A stretch of DNA of 64,000 nt, from contig NZ_JAPEOB010000008.1 of NCBI RefSeq assembly GCF_026341775.1, forward strand, positions 1-64,000, in the 5' to 3' direction. The stretch comes from Streptomyces sp. NBC_00654 (GTDB lineage Bacteria; Actinomycetota; Actinomycetes; Streptomycetales; Streptomycetaceae). A program made the translations under genes and the position numbers. Shown piece after piece: positions 1 to 8,209 of the stretch. Position 1 is the stretch's first letter. Each line of letters starts with the position of its first letter. The notes beneath the pieces are model-generated. The model searched no databases, had not been told where the DNA came from, and worked only from the letters and a program-made list of their open reading frames with translations.

Positions 1-74
1 TTGCCTGCGGGCATCGTCGTGGCTGGCTTTCGGTGGCTAGGCCAGGACAGGACTTAGACCGACCGGCAAATGGA

Positions 75-926
75 TCACTTGAGGCGTCGGGTGGTGGGGC
101 GGCCGTCCCAGCGGTAGCGGCTCGTCGAGCGTCGGATGAGCATGCGGAGCGTGACGAGAGTGGCGGCGAGGTAGAGGTAGAAGTCCACGACCTCGCCGCT
201 CCTCTCGGTGCAGCGCCGGAGCTTGCCGTAGTCGTTCATCCACGAGTGGGTGCGCTCGACCACCCAGCGCTTGCCGGCTTGGATCGGGGCGGGCACTCCC
301 TTGCGGGCGATCTCGGCCGTGAAACCCAACTCGGCTATCAGTAAACGGGACTTGGCGCTGTCGTAGCCGCGGTCGAGGTTGACGTTGACGGTCTCCGGCA
401 TCGCGCCGACCTGCGCCTGCGCCGCGTCCAGGGTGGGGCCGAGCAAGGGTGAATCGTGCCGGTTGGCCCCGTCGGAGACGATCCCGAGCGGGACACCACA
501 GGCATCGGAGGCGACGGAGCGTTTCAGCCCCTGCTTGCCCCGGTCCACCGGTGACCGCCCGGCCTTGTCACCGCCGGACGGGGCCTTGGTGATGCAGCCG
601 TCCACCGAGATCTCGCTCAGCCCGAGGCCGATCATGCGGTCGTAGGCCTCGAGTGCGAGGGCATGGACCTTCTCGGATATCCCCAGTTCAGCCCACTGTT
701 TGACGCGGCGTCGGATCGTTCGGTCGGAGCATCCGGCGCCAGCGATCCGCTCGTAGCCGGAGCCGTGGACCAGCGCGAGCACGATGTACTTGAAGACGGT
801 CCGGTCTGGAACCCGTCGCCGGTGACAACCCAGCGGATGGCTCTCGGCGTATTCGTTCCGCACGGGCAGCAGAGCGGCGAATTGGTCCCACAGGGGTTCC
901 AAAAGGCATGATGGGACCGCAGGCAC
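75..926 (-). CDS. IS5-family DDE transposase
   Basis: Transposase that would cut and rejoin the ends of its own insertion sequence. The 283-residue protein has the usual IS5 layout: an N-terminal helix-turn-helix (CSDRTIRRRVKQW, about residues 66-78) and a DDE catalytic triad, D109 in ISVDGC, D185 in LDRGYDS and E224 in WVVERTHSW. The length is normal for the family and no frameshift is seen, so it may be active. The start is a GTG at 926 that lies inside a 13-bp inverted repeat; a start slightly further in cannot be excluded. I could not fix the outer ends of the element, so its insertion target is unknown. Family assignment is firm; activity is inference. Confidence 0.9.
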   Translation of the reverse strand: MPAVPSCLLEPLWDQFAALLPVRNEYAESHPLGCHRRRVPDRTVFKYIVLALVHGSGYERIAGAGCSDRTIRRRVKQWAELGISEKVHALALEAYDRMIGLGLSEISVDGCITKAPSGGDKAGRSPVDRGKQGLKRSVASDACGVPLGIVSDGANRHDSPLLGPTLDAAQAQVGAMPETVNVNLDRGYDSAKSRLLIAELGFTAEIARKGVPAPIQAGKRWVVERTHSWMNDYGKLRRCTERSGEVVDFYLYLAATLVTLRMLIRRSTSRYRWDGRPTTRRLK

Positions 927-986
927 GAGCCCTCCGGGTGATCACTGAGCGTCAAGAACTCCATGATCACTCAGGCTCGTGCCTGC
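919..986. repeat. 13-bp perfect inverted repeat upstream of IS5 transposase
   Basis: GCAGGCACGAGCC at 919-931 and its exact reverse complement at 974-986 are separated by 42 bases. Inside lie two direct copies of TGATCACT. The left arm covers the GTG start of the transposase gene. It could be an autoregulatory site, a translation-inhibiting stem or part of the IS end; the sequence alone does not say which. Confidence 0.6.
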
Positions 987-1440
987 CTTGCGTTCGGGCC
1001 CGGCTGGGCAGCCCCGCCCACCATTTGCCGGTCGCTCTTAAAGCAACTGAATTGGTCGGCGAAGGAACCTTGGAGGACCACCCGGCTCGCAGCCACCACG
1101 CATTCACTCATTCGAAGGGTTGGCACTGAGACACTGCCGAGCCCTCCACCACGTCGCCCGTTCCACACAGCTGATGGGATCATCGCTGGCCCCTGCCCGC
1201 TGAGACACCCCAACTGTTCCTAAAGTGCCGTTGTTGCTCTGTTCCCCGGCCCGACGCGTAGACACAGGGCCGCGCATGAAGCGGTATCAGCCCCAGGGTC
1301 CGGTGATGCGCTGCCGTGTGCAGCAGTTGGGGGGTGGGATACCGGCAGGGCGGTCGGTGCGCGCAGTCGGTGGTGGACCTCAGCCACCTCATACTGAGGA
1401 AAATTAAGAAACCGCAGGTCAGAGGCTTGTGATTTGGGAG
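987..1440. other. Intergenic stretch without a convincing gene
   Basis: Short open frames exist on both strands, but none has a ribosome-binding site, codon bias and family resemblance together. The stretch lies between the IS5 element and the replicon-like repeats. Confidence 0.5.
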
Positions 1441-1446
1441 ATGTGT

Positions 1447-1492
1447 CCCCTCAGCCGGGACATAACCGAAACGATGTGTCCCGGCTGAGGGG
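1447..1492. repeat. 16-bp perfect inverted repeat, replicon region
   Basis: CCCCTCAGCCGGGACA at 1447-1462 is matched by its exact reverse complement at 1477-1492, with a 14-base loop. The GGGACA/TGTCCC end of each arm recurs in the second hairpin at 1602-1642. It sits upstream of iterons and a winged-helix gene, so an origin structure or operator is likely (inference). Confidence 0.7.
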
Positions 1493-1508
1493 GCCTATCT
1501 CACCTTCG

Positions 1509-1685
1509 ATGTCAAGTGGAAGCGACACAAGATCGACACATATGTCAAGTGGAGGTGACACTTGATGGCCCGTCCGTACTCGCGCGACTCGGGGAACGTG
1601 GCGAAGGAGTTGTGTCCCCCCTGGCGGGACACAACTCCTTCGGCGTGTCGTGTCTAAGCAACATTGATGTCAAGCCGAGGTGACA
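1509..1685 (+). repeat. Three 19-bp iteron-like direct repeats
   Basis: Copies are ATGTCAAGTGGAAGCGACA (1509-1527), ATGTCAAGTGGAGGTGACA (1542-1560) and ATGTCAAGCCGAGGTGACA (1667-1685). Copies 1 and 2 are 33 bases apart start to start, three helical turns; copy 3 lies 125 bases further, 45 bases before the chosen start of the first winged-helix gene. Such repeats are typical binding sites of plasmid initiators or autoregulators. The binding partner is inferred. Confidence 0.75.
1602..1642. repeat. 17-bp perfect inverted repeat (hairpin or cruciform)
   Basis: CGAAGGAGTTGTGTCCC (1602-1618) is matched exactly by its reverse complement at 1626-1642 around a 7-base loop. It lies between iterons 2 and 3, about 90 bases before the start of the first replication-type gene. 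It could be an origin cruciform, an operator or an attenuator-like terminator. No T-tract follows it. Confidence 0.75.
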
Positions 1686-1729
1686 TACTGTCGCCGGAAG
1701 GAAGATCCAGTTGCTGGGAGAGCTATCTC

Positions 1730-2431
1730 GTGCCAACCGATCCGCAGCGCCGCAGGACCGGCAGTGGTGAGCCGCAGCCCAAGCTGCCGCTGAACGACCC
1801 GTCTCACGCCTTTGATCATCACCTCACGCCCGTCAGGGGCCTGGACGACCTCGCCCGGCAGTACCCCGGCCGGAAGCTGACGCTCGACAGCCAGCGCAAG
1901 CCGATGGAGTTCTACGGTGCCCCGGACCAGCCGAACGCCTTCTCCATGGACAGCCTGGAGTTCTTCCTCGTCATCGCCCAGTTCTTCCGCGAGGCCCTGC
2001 CCCTGCGGATGATCCTGCTGCTCATCGCCTGCCAACGTGCGGGCGGGCGCATCCAGCTGACGCAGGAAGAGATGGCAACCGTCCTGGACGTGTCCCGTAC
2101 GAAGGCGAACGAGGCGCTGTCCGAGGTGATGCTCCACGGCATCGTGTTCAAGGTGAAGCGCGGGGTCTACCAGTTCAACCCGCCCTACAGCTACCGTGTC
2201 GCCGAGTTCATCCCCGGCACCGAAACCACTCCGGCCGAGTACGTCAAGGTCGAGCAGCACACCGCCATCTCGAAGATCCGATCGGACCAGAGCCTCCCCG
2301 ACTTGGTGCGCTTCCCCTCCTTGGAGAAGATGCGCGAGGAGATCAACAGGCTGCGGGCCGACCGGGCGGAACAACGCGCCCAGCGCCGCAAGGACCGCGC
2401 ACAGCGGCAGAACAGGGGGACTGACCAGTGA
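1730..2431 (+). CDS. Winged-helix replication initiator-like protein (first of pair)
   Basis: Probable plasmid replication initiator or autoregulator. The 233-residue protein has a winged-helix core: residues about 75-110 are helical, followed by LTQEEMATVLDVSRTKANEAL as recognition helices and a wing (VFKVKRGVYQFNPPY). The charged C-terminus (EEINRLRADRAEQRAQRRKD) is probably coiled coil. The layout resembles RepL-type plasmid initiators. I chose the GTG at 1730 because GGGAG stands at a good distance in front; an earlier in-frame ATG at 1667 would put iteron 3 inside the gene. Its stop overlaps the next start (GTGA). Iterons and hairpins directly upstream support a replicon. Function is inferred; a plain regulator remains possible. 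Confidence 0.65.
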   Translation: MPTDPQRRRTGSGEPQPKLPLNDPSHAFDHHLTPVRGLDDLARQYPGRKLTLDSQRKPMEFYGAPDQPNAFSMDSLEFFLVIAQFFREALPLRMILLLIACQRAGGRIQLTQEEMATVLDVSRTKANEALSEVMLHGIVFKVKRGVYQFNPPYSYRVAEFIPGTETTPAEYVKVEQHTAISKIRSDQSLPDLVRFPSLEKMREEINRLRADRAEQRAQRRKDRAQRQNRGTDQ

Positions 2432-2871
2432 GTCTGCATTTCGCCGCCGTCAATGCCGAGGGCATCGTCGCCGATCTCGATCTGCTGCCGGCGGCCTACC
2501 GCGTCCTGCTCAAGCTCCGTGCGCACAGCGAGCCCGGCGGACGCATCGAGATCGACCAGACCACCATCGCCAAGATGCTCAAGCTGAGCCGCCCCGCGGT
2601 GAACGCCGCGATGCGCGACCTGGACCTGGCCCAGCTGGTGAAGAAGCAGCGCCCCGGGATCTACCAGATCAACGCCATGCTCGCCGCCTACCTCACCCCC
2701 GAGGACGCCGTCGCCGCAGTCAGAGCAATGCCCAAGCACGAACGGCTGAACTCCCCCGACTTCGTCGACCGCTACAACAACGCGGCCGCCGCCTACCAGG
2801 ACCAGCTCGCCGTCAAGCGGCGGGAGAGGGACAACCAGAAACGCCGTCAGGTGTTCAAAGCCGTCTCCTGA
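2428..2871 (+). CDS. Winged-helix replication-type protein (second of pair)
   Basis: A 147-residue relative of the preceding protein. It shows the same fold order: helices (LLPAAYRVLLKLRAHSE), a recognition segment (IEIDQTTIAKMLKLSRPAV) and a wing ending LVKKQRPGIYQINAM. The C-terminus is basic (VKRRERDNQKRRQ). It starts with a GTG that overlaps the previous stop as GTGA, so the two are almost certainly translated together. Two small overlapping winged-helix genes behind iterons recall the RepI/RepII arrangement reported for SCP2-like Streptomyces plasmids; that parallel is from memory and unchecked. A strong terminator follows 26 bases after the stop. Confidence 0.65.
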   Translation: MSLHFAAVNAEGIVADLDLLPAAYRVLLKLRAHSEPGGRIEIDQTTIAKMLKLSRPAVNAAMRDLDLAQLVKKQRPGIYQINAMLAAYLTPEDAVAAVRAMPKHERLNSPDFVDRYNNAAAAYQDQLAVKRRERDNQKRRQVFKAVS

Positions 2872-2896
2872 CCCCTCCAGAGCCCTCCCTGATGCC

Positions 2897-2926
2897 ACGG
2901 CGCCACACTCCAGGGTGTGGCGCCGT
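2897..2926 (+). terminator. Stem-loop terminator after the replication pair
   Basis: ACGGCGCCACAC at 2897-2908 pairs perfectly with 2915-2926 around a 6-base loop. It is directly downstream of the second winged-helix gene. There is no T-tract, as is common for Streptomyces terminators. Confidence 0.7.
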
Positions 2927-2955
2927 TCGCATGCCCAGGGACGGGGCGTTCAGAG

Positions 2956-3289
2956 TTAGATCGTGCGCGAGAACATCTGCTCGCCAAAAAGGGGTGAGAC
3001 ACCGACGTCGGGGTGCCCGGAGCTGACGGGGAGGATGACCGGCTGGCCCGAGGCATGGATGGTGAACCCGTGGCGCCGGTAGAACCGGGCCAGCGCGGCG
3101 TCCCCGGCGGTGAACTGCCCCTACGCAAAGAACGCACGGTGACCACGGTGGCAGGCCAGGGCCCTGGTGAGGAGAGCGGAGGCAATGCCCTGACGGCGGG
3201 AAGCCGTCCGCGACGGCCAGAGCGCCGATCTTGACGGTGGCCATAGCGGTAGCACCCAGAGTGACGGGATCCGCTCCATTACTCTCCAT
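2956..3289 (-). pseudogene. Broken GNAT acetyltransferase
   Basis: Three reading pieces on the minus strand combine into one GNAT domain: MATVKIGALAVADGF, then in another frame RRQGIASALLTRALACHRGH, then after an in-frame TAG, FTAGDAALARFYRRHGFTIH ending GEQMFSRTI. The first two pieces contain the motif A region (R-x-x-G-I/x-A, acetyl-CoA loop) and the last the usual FYRRHGF element. A frameshift near 3205 and the stop codon near 3125 inactivate it. The N-terminal half of a normal GNAT is also missing. It is a decaying remnant between the replicon and an IS481 remnant. Confidence 0.75.
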
Positions 3290-3418
3290 GCGCGACCTGG
3301 ATGCTGTCGGGCAGTTCGTCGGCCCGGCGGCGTCGGGGCTTACCAGCCTTGTGTCGTCCCACGAGCGTCCTCTCGGGTTGGGGCAGGCGGTACCTTCGCG
3401 CCGGTCACCAGATACCTC

Positions 3419-4424
3419 CTAGGTGTACGAGGGGCGGACGTTGGTGACGCCTTCTCGCAGTCGGGATGCTGGTGGCTGGCCGTCCGCGCCTGAGTGTGGT
3501 CGGTGGTAGTTGTAGTGGATGTTCCAGACCGCGATTTGCAGCTGAGCGCGCATTCTCGCTGATGAAGTCCCGGGCGTAGAGCAGTTCTTCGGCCAGGATC
3601 AGCTGATAGCGCTCCACCTTGCCGTTGTGTCGAGGTGTGGAGGGCTTGGTCCTCTGATGCCGGGACTGCTTGCCCACGATCCGGGCGAAGTCTCCGGAGC
3701 GGTAGCACGCGCCGTTGTCGGTGACCACACGGTGGATGTGGGTGATGCCGTGGGCGGCGAACCAGACCTTGGCTCGGGCTAGGAACGCTGCCGCGGTGGC
3801 TCCCTTCTCATCGGGTAGAGGTTCGGTGTATGAGAGCCGCGAGAAGCCGTCGATGGCGGAGTGCAGGTACGTGTACCCACGCCGTGCGCCGGCCGACTTG
3901 GCGCGACCGGCGGCCTTGGCTTGGTCACTGTCGCGGCCGTGGATGCGCCATCCGCCGCCGTCGGGGATCCTGCCGACCTTCTTCACGTCCAGGTGCACCA
4001 TGTGCCCGGGCCAGCGGGCGGTGATCTTGCCCGGTTTGCGGTTGCTGTCACCGTCAGGGTCGAGGAAGCGGCGTCGGCCGAGGCTGAGTCGGTTCAAGTG
4101 CCGGGTCACGGTGCGGCGGTTGATCCGGTAGCCCAGGTCGGCGAGTTCATCGGTGATGCGTTGGGCCGACCATTTGTGTTCGCGCCGCCAGGTCTCGATG
4201 TGCTCTATGGCCCATGTAGGTGTCGCCTGCGGACTCCGATGCGGAGTCGATGCGCGGTCTTAAAGGCTGGCGTCACCGTGACGTCGCCATCGGTTGACCC
4301 ACTTCGACGCGCACGCCCGCGAGATTCCCATCTCGGCGGCCACGTGTGCGATAGGCCGGTTCTTGCATCGCTCGACCAAACGTCGTCGTCCTTCAATGCT
4401 GAGCGGCGCGTTCGCATGGGTCAT
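3419..4424 (-). pseudogene. IS481-family transposase, inactivated
   Basis: Encodes an IS481-type integrase-core transposase reading on the minus strand from ATG 4424 (MTHANAPLSIEGRRRL, a helix-turn-helix start) to a natural end near 3419 (VTNVRPSYT). The catalytic core is visible: HLDVKKVGRIPDG with the first Asp, VVTDNGACY with the second, and NGKVERYQ with the Glu. It is damaged twice: a TAA replaces a sense codon after GDASL near 4260, and a one-base shift near 3540 separates the conserved tail (VWNIHYNYHRPHS) from the core. Without repair it cannot make a full transposase. Confidence 0.85.
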
Positions 4425-4483
4425 GCCTTGACCTCGCCGGAGCGGTTTGGCAGCACGCGATTCACGGTGGTCTCCCGATCGGT

Positions 4484-5749
4484 TCAGATGTCTGCGGTCA
4501 AGGCAGGCAGGAGGGACTGGTCCGATTCCGCTTCTGACGCGTCATCGGGTGCACCGCGTCGCAAGTACGGGCTGCCCAGGGCGGGCAGGATGGCGGCGAT
4601 TGCCAGGATTGCCAGGCCGACCCCGAGGACGACCGGTGCTCGCAAGCCATGCAGCGGAATGAGCGCGGAGCCGACAGCAGACCCGATGATGACGCCGAGG
4701 GTGATGAACGAGCCGTGGATCGTGTTCACCAGTGGTGCGGTGCTTCCTGCACGCTGGATGCGGACAGCCATGGCGGGGTTCATGGTGACGCCGACCAGGC
4801 CGATGCCGAGCATGAACACCAGCGCCAGTGACGGAATGTCGGTGAAGAGCGCGAAGCCGGTGAGGAAGAGGGCGTTCAGCGCGGTGCCGAACAGCAGCGT
4901 GGAGATCGTGTGCTTGTCGGCCAGGCGGCCGACGACGAGATTCCCAACCAGGGTCGCCGCTCCGTAGATGAGCAAAAGAACGGGCACGAGGCTGTCCGAG
5001 AAGCCGGTGACTTCGGTGAGGATCGGGGTGAAGAAGCTGAATGCCGAGAACGTCGCTCCGATAATGAGCGTGCTGGAGGCGAGGGCGAGCAAGAACTGTG
5101 GCTTTCGCAGCACAGCCAAATTCGAACGGGTCGATGCGGCGGGCTCAACACCGCCGCCGGCCGGTGCGGCGGGGTTCGACACGAAGGCCAGCGTCAGGAT
5201 GGCGGCGACCAGGGTGATCGCTGAGATCGTCCAGAATGCGGTCTGCCAGCCGAACCGGCCACCGACGAAGATCGCGAGCGGCAGGCCGAGCAGAGTCCCG
5301 AGCATCAGCCCGTTCATGACGACAGCGACCGCGCGTCCGCGCACCCGCTCGTCGACCAATTGGACGCCCATCGAGACCGAGATACCGAAGAACGCCTGCG
5401 AGGCGGCCCCGCTGATGATCCGGGCGAGGACCATCATCGGATACCCGGTCGCGAGCGCTACGATGACGTTGCCGACGAGGAAGATCGCGAAGATGGTCAT
5501 GAGCGCGCTCTTCGGCGGAACCTTGAGCAGGGCATAGGTGAGCAGTGGGCCTCCGACGGCCATTGCGACGGCGAAGATCGTCACGAGGTAGCCGATCTGC
5601 GGGATCCCGGTGACGAGGCCTTCCGCGAGCTGGGGCATGAGGCCTGCGACGGTGAACTCGCTGGTCACCATCGCGAACACCCCGGCGGCGAGGACGTACA
5701 CCGCGGGTGGGACGGCCTTCTCCACGGCTGGTGCTGTTGCTGTGTTCAA
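4484..5749 (-). CDS. MFS efflux transporter, DHA1 family
   Basis: Membrane drug/proton antiporter of the major facilitator superfamily, AraJ/Cml-like. The 421 residues hold about twelve hydrophobic segments. The fifth segment carries the antiporter motif C pattern (NGLMLGTLLGLPLAIFVGG) and the loop after segment 2 is short and basic (LLKVPPKSA). I prefer the TTG at 5749, giving MNTATAPAVEK, since AAAGG stands just upstream; a TTG at 5779 would place the start inside the operator-like site. The TetR gene lies directly upstream on the same strand and both share a TTTTGGAT-type motif, so TetR control by an exported compound is likely. The substrate cannot be read from sequence; the likely role is resistance to a toxic small molecule. 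Confidence 0.85.
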   Translation of the reverse strand: MNTATAPAVEKAVPPAVYVLAAGVFAMVTSEFTVAGLMPQLAEGLVTGIPQIGYLVTIFAVAMAVGGPLLTYALLKVPPKSALMTIFAIFLVGNVIVALATGYPMMVLARIISGAASQAFFGISVSMGVQLVDERVRGRAVAVVMNGLMLGTLLGLPLAIFVGGRFGWQTAFWTISAITLVAAILTLAFVSNPAAPAGGGVEPAASTRSNLAVLRKPQFLLALASSTLIIGATFSAFSFFTPILTEVTGFSDSLVPVLLLIYGAATLVGNLVVGRLADKHTISTLLFGTALNALFLTGFALFTDIPSLALVFMLGIGLVGVTMNPAMAVRIQRAGSTAPLVNTIHGSFITLGVIIGSAVGSALIPLHGLRAPVVLGVGLAILAIAAILPALGSPYLRRGAPDDASEAESDQSLLPALTADI

Positions 5750-5767
5750 GAGAGAGCCTTTCTGTAC

Positions 5768-5781
5768 TCTGTTATCCAAAA
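5768..5781 (-). promoter_or_regulatory. Operator-like motif before the MFS gene
   Basis: TCTGTTATCCAAAA on the plus strand matches 13 of 14 bases of the half-site upstream of tetR (TCTGTCATCCAAAA when read on the same strand). It stands 20 bases in front of the chosen TTG start. The match suggests TetR binds here and at 6439-6460. Confidence 0.6.
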
Positions 5782-5818
5782 TGCAGACATGAAGAAGCGC
5801 CGCCGGGCAGCGGTGCTG

Positions 5819-6421
5819 TCAGTGCAGGAGGGAGCTCAATCCGGCCAGGGCGATCCGGCGGAGCGTCTCGACGTCGACGCCGGTCTGTGCGGTCACGCGC
5901 AGGCCCGAGATGACGGTACTGGCGAGCACCGCCCCGTCGTCGGGATCTACGCCTTCGGCAATCGACCCGTCGACCTGACCGGCCCGGATCGCTCCGGACA
6001 GAAGGGAGAGCCTCGCGCGTAGGTCGCGGTCGAGGATCCGGGCCACGCGCTCGTCCCGCTCGCGCAGGTCCGGGTTCATGAGGCTCTGTACGACCATGCA
6101 GCCGGCCGCGTGGCCGCGGTTCGCCGCCTGCAGCTCCTCATCCACTACGACGTCGACGAGGGTGCGCAACCTCTCCGCGCCCGTCAGTTCGTCGTCGGCG
6201 AGGATCATCGATTGGCGCGCTCCGGTCGTCGCGACGTAGTGCTCCAAGGCCCGCACAAACAACTCATCCTTGGAGGTGAACGCGTTGTACAGGCTGCTGC
6301 GGCGCACGCCCGCCGCCTCGCAAAGCTGCTCGGTCGAGGTCCCGGCGAAGCCGTGCACGCGGAACTCACGCGCCGCGGCGTCAAGCACTGCGCTCTCGTC
6401 GAACGTGCGTGGTCTGGCCAT
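5819..6421 (-). CDS. TetR-family transcriptional repressor
   Basis: Ligand-responsive repressor, 200 residues. The N-terminal TetR DNA-binding domain is clear at residues 7-55, with AAREFRVHGFAGTSTEQLCE followed by AAGVRRSSLYNAFTSKDELF. The helical C-terminal part is the ligand and dimer domain, resembling TetR_C members with the AANRGHAAGCMVVQSL motif. It lies upstream of the MFS gene on the same strand with about 70 bases between coding regions, and a palindrome sits 18 bases in front of its start. It probably represses itself and the pump until a substrate of the pump binds. The inducer is unknown. Confidence 0.9.
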   Translation of the reverse strand: MARPRTFDESAVLDAAAREFRVHGFAGTSTEQLCEAAGVRRSSLYNAFTSKDELFVRALEHYVATTGARQSMILADDELTGAERLRTLVDVVVDEELQAANRGHAAGCMVVQSLMNPDLRERDERVARILDRDLRARLSLLSGAIRAGQVDGSIAEGVDPDDGAVLASTVISGLRVTAQTGVDVETLRRIALAGLSSLLH

Positions 6422-6438
6422 GAGGCGAACCTAGCACG

Positions 6439-6460
6439 TTTTGGATGACAGAATCCATAA
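6439..6460. promoter_or_regulatory. Palindromic TetR operator candidate
   Basis: TTTTGGAT (6439-6446) and ATCCATAA (6453-6460) form an inverted repeat with 7 of 8 pairs matched around GACAGA. It lies just upstream of the tetR start. The same half-site recurs before the MFS gene at 5768-5781. Confidence 0.65.
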
Positions 6461-6520
6461 CGCCTACTTCGAAGCCCGAGACGCCTCGCCGACCGTCACC
6501 AACCTCCTGCCCCGCAACAA

Positions 6521-8008
6521 CTAGCTGGCGTGGTGATAGTTGTATTCAGGGCCGGTGCCCGCTGCCACGGTGCGGTCGATGCCGCCCGTTTCGGCGATGT
6601 CGAAGTGCGATGGGTCGAGCGGCGAGCAGGCACCTGAGGAACGGGGTTTATCGACCAGGGCGGAGGCGAGGCTGATCCGCCTGCCGTGGTCTGCCACGGA
6701 CACCAGCTTGGCCACCAGCTCGCAGTGCTGACCGGGATAGTTTTCGGTGATGAACCGAACGGCGGGCTCGTTGGTCGCGGCGGGGTAGATGACCACCGTC
6801 TTCGGCTGCATGGAGTATTCGTAGGGGCCGGTGGTGAGGGTCCAGGTGTTGACGAAGTACGAGGGGACCTTGTTGGTGTCCTTGGACGTGCCACCAGTGG
6901 GAGCCCCCGATGTACCGCCGGTGGCGGTGCTGCCGGATGAACCGCCGGATGTGCCGCCGGTGGGAGCCCCGGATGTACCACCGGTAGCGGTGCTGCCGGA
7001 TGAGCCGCCGGTGGATGAGCCGCCGGTGGATGTGCCGCCGGTGGTGGCCCCGGGTGAGTCACCGGGGTGTATTGCCGGGCCGGAGGTGTCGGCCGAGGGG
7101 GGAGCGCTGTGGTCACGGCTCGGTGAGGGGCCGTCCTTTGGAGGCTTGAGGGTGGACGTCTGCTGCGGCTTGCCGTCGGCGGTGCCCTTGTGGTCGTTCC
7201 GGTCGCCAGGCAGCTGGGTGCCGGCGTAGACAGCGAGGGAGACGACCAGGACACCGGCCGCGATCAGAAGGGCGGGGCGACGCCGCTTGGTGCCAGGGCC
7301 GGAGGGCGGGGGAAGCGGCACAAAAGCGGGTTCGCGCGGGTGGTGCGTATGCGAACCGCCCTGCTCAGCGCCCGGTTGCCACTTCTCCAGTTGGTGGTCG
7401 CGCTCGTACGCCGTGAGGTCGGCACGGATCCGGTCCCGCTGGGCAAGGGCTGTCTTCTTCTCCGCGGCCCGGTCCTGGTTCTGGCTCTTCAGCGAATCGA
7501 CCTGCTGCTGCAGAGTGATCCGACGCCGGCGTTCCCCGTCCCGGTCCTCGCGCAGCGTCTGCAGTTCCTCGGTGAGCCCGGCCATTCTCTCCAGCGCCGC
7601 GTTCGTCGCACCGTTCAGCTCGCGGATCAAGCGGGTGTTCTGGTAGTCGATGAGCATCTGACGGTGGACGTTGTGCGGGTTCGCCCGCGCGCAGTACAGC
7701 TCCAGCAGCTCGCCGTACTGGTGCAGGAACACGTCTGCGGCCCTGTCCTGCAGATTCGCGCGTTCCCGCGCCTCCTTGATCAGCACCTCGACGAACCGCA
7801 GGGGCGGGATATTGGGCTGTTCACGCTTTGCGTTCTGCCAGGTGCTGACCTTCCCCTTCCCGAAGCCGTACGTGTCCGCCAGCTGATTCGTCGACAGTCC
7901 GGTCTTCTCGACGAGACCGTGAACCATCTCCTTGAAGCTGCGGAGCGCCTCCCACAGCCTCCCGTCCTCATCCTCGCTGTCGATAACGTCTAACCGCTGG
8001 TCAGCCAC
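6521..8008 (-). CDS. Membrane-anchored HTH protein with Gly/Thr/Ser repeat tail
   Basis: A 495-residue protein of unusual build. Residues about 30-65 look like a helix-turn-helix (TGLSTNQLADTYGFGKGKVS), followed by helices and a long coiled coil at about 135-205 (LQTLREDRDGERRRRITLQ). A single membrane helix at about 245-265 (PALLIAAGVLVVSLAVYAG) has the positive RRR on its inner side, so the HTH is cytoplasmic and the rest outside. The outer part is a Pro/Ser/Thr region, a 21-residue tandem repeat rich in TGGTSGAP (63-bp DNA repeats at about 6897-7013) and a folded tail with two cysteines that ends the protein. It could sense a surface signal, like RodZ-type HTH-TM proteins. The start is GTG 8008; the function is unknown. 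Confidence 0.75.
   Translation of the reverse strand: MADQRLDVIDSEDEDGRLWEALRSFKEMVHGLVEKTGLSTNQLADTYGFGKGKVSTWQNAKREQPNIPPLRFVEVLIKEARERANLQDRAADVFLHQYGELLELYCARANPHNVHRQMLIDYQNTRLIRELNGATNAALERMAGLTEELQTLREDRDGERRRRITLQQQVDSLKSQNQDRAAEKKTALAQRDRIRADLTAYERDHQLEKWQPGAEQGGSHTHHPREPAFVPLPPPSGPGTKRRRPALLIAAGVLVVSLAVYAGTQLPGDRNDHKGTADGKPQQTSTLKPPKDGPSPSRDHSAPPSADTSGPAIHPGDSPGATTGGTSTGGSSTGGSSGSTATGGTSGAPTGGTSGGSSGSTATGGTSGAPTGGTSKDTNKVPSYFVNTWTLTTGPYEYSMQPKTVVIYPAATNEPAVRFITENYPGQHCELVAKLVSVADHGRRISLASALVDKPRSSGACSPLDPSHFDIAETGGIDRTVAAGTGPEYNYHHAS
6897..7013. repeat. 63-bp in-frame tandem repeat inside the HTH-TM gene
   Basis: A 63-base unit beginning GTGGGAGCCCC at 6897 recurs at 6960, with partial units following. 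It encodes 21 residues of the Gly/Thr/Ser stalk, so changes in copy number keep the frame. Confidence 0.65.
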
Positions 8009-8209
8009 TGGTTCTCACATCCGAAGAAATTCCTGCAGGGGACGGCACTCTGCCGCGCGTGCGTACCAGGATCCTCCTGGTCTCTAGTACTTCTCGTGAC
8101 CGCATCCCGCTGGTCGCCTCCGCACCCTGTGCGGGGACAAGAAGGGCGACGTCTCTCCTGGTGCTCGGCCGACTCCAGGAGGACGGACCAGAGTGTGAAA
8201 GGTCCTCAC

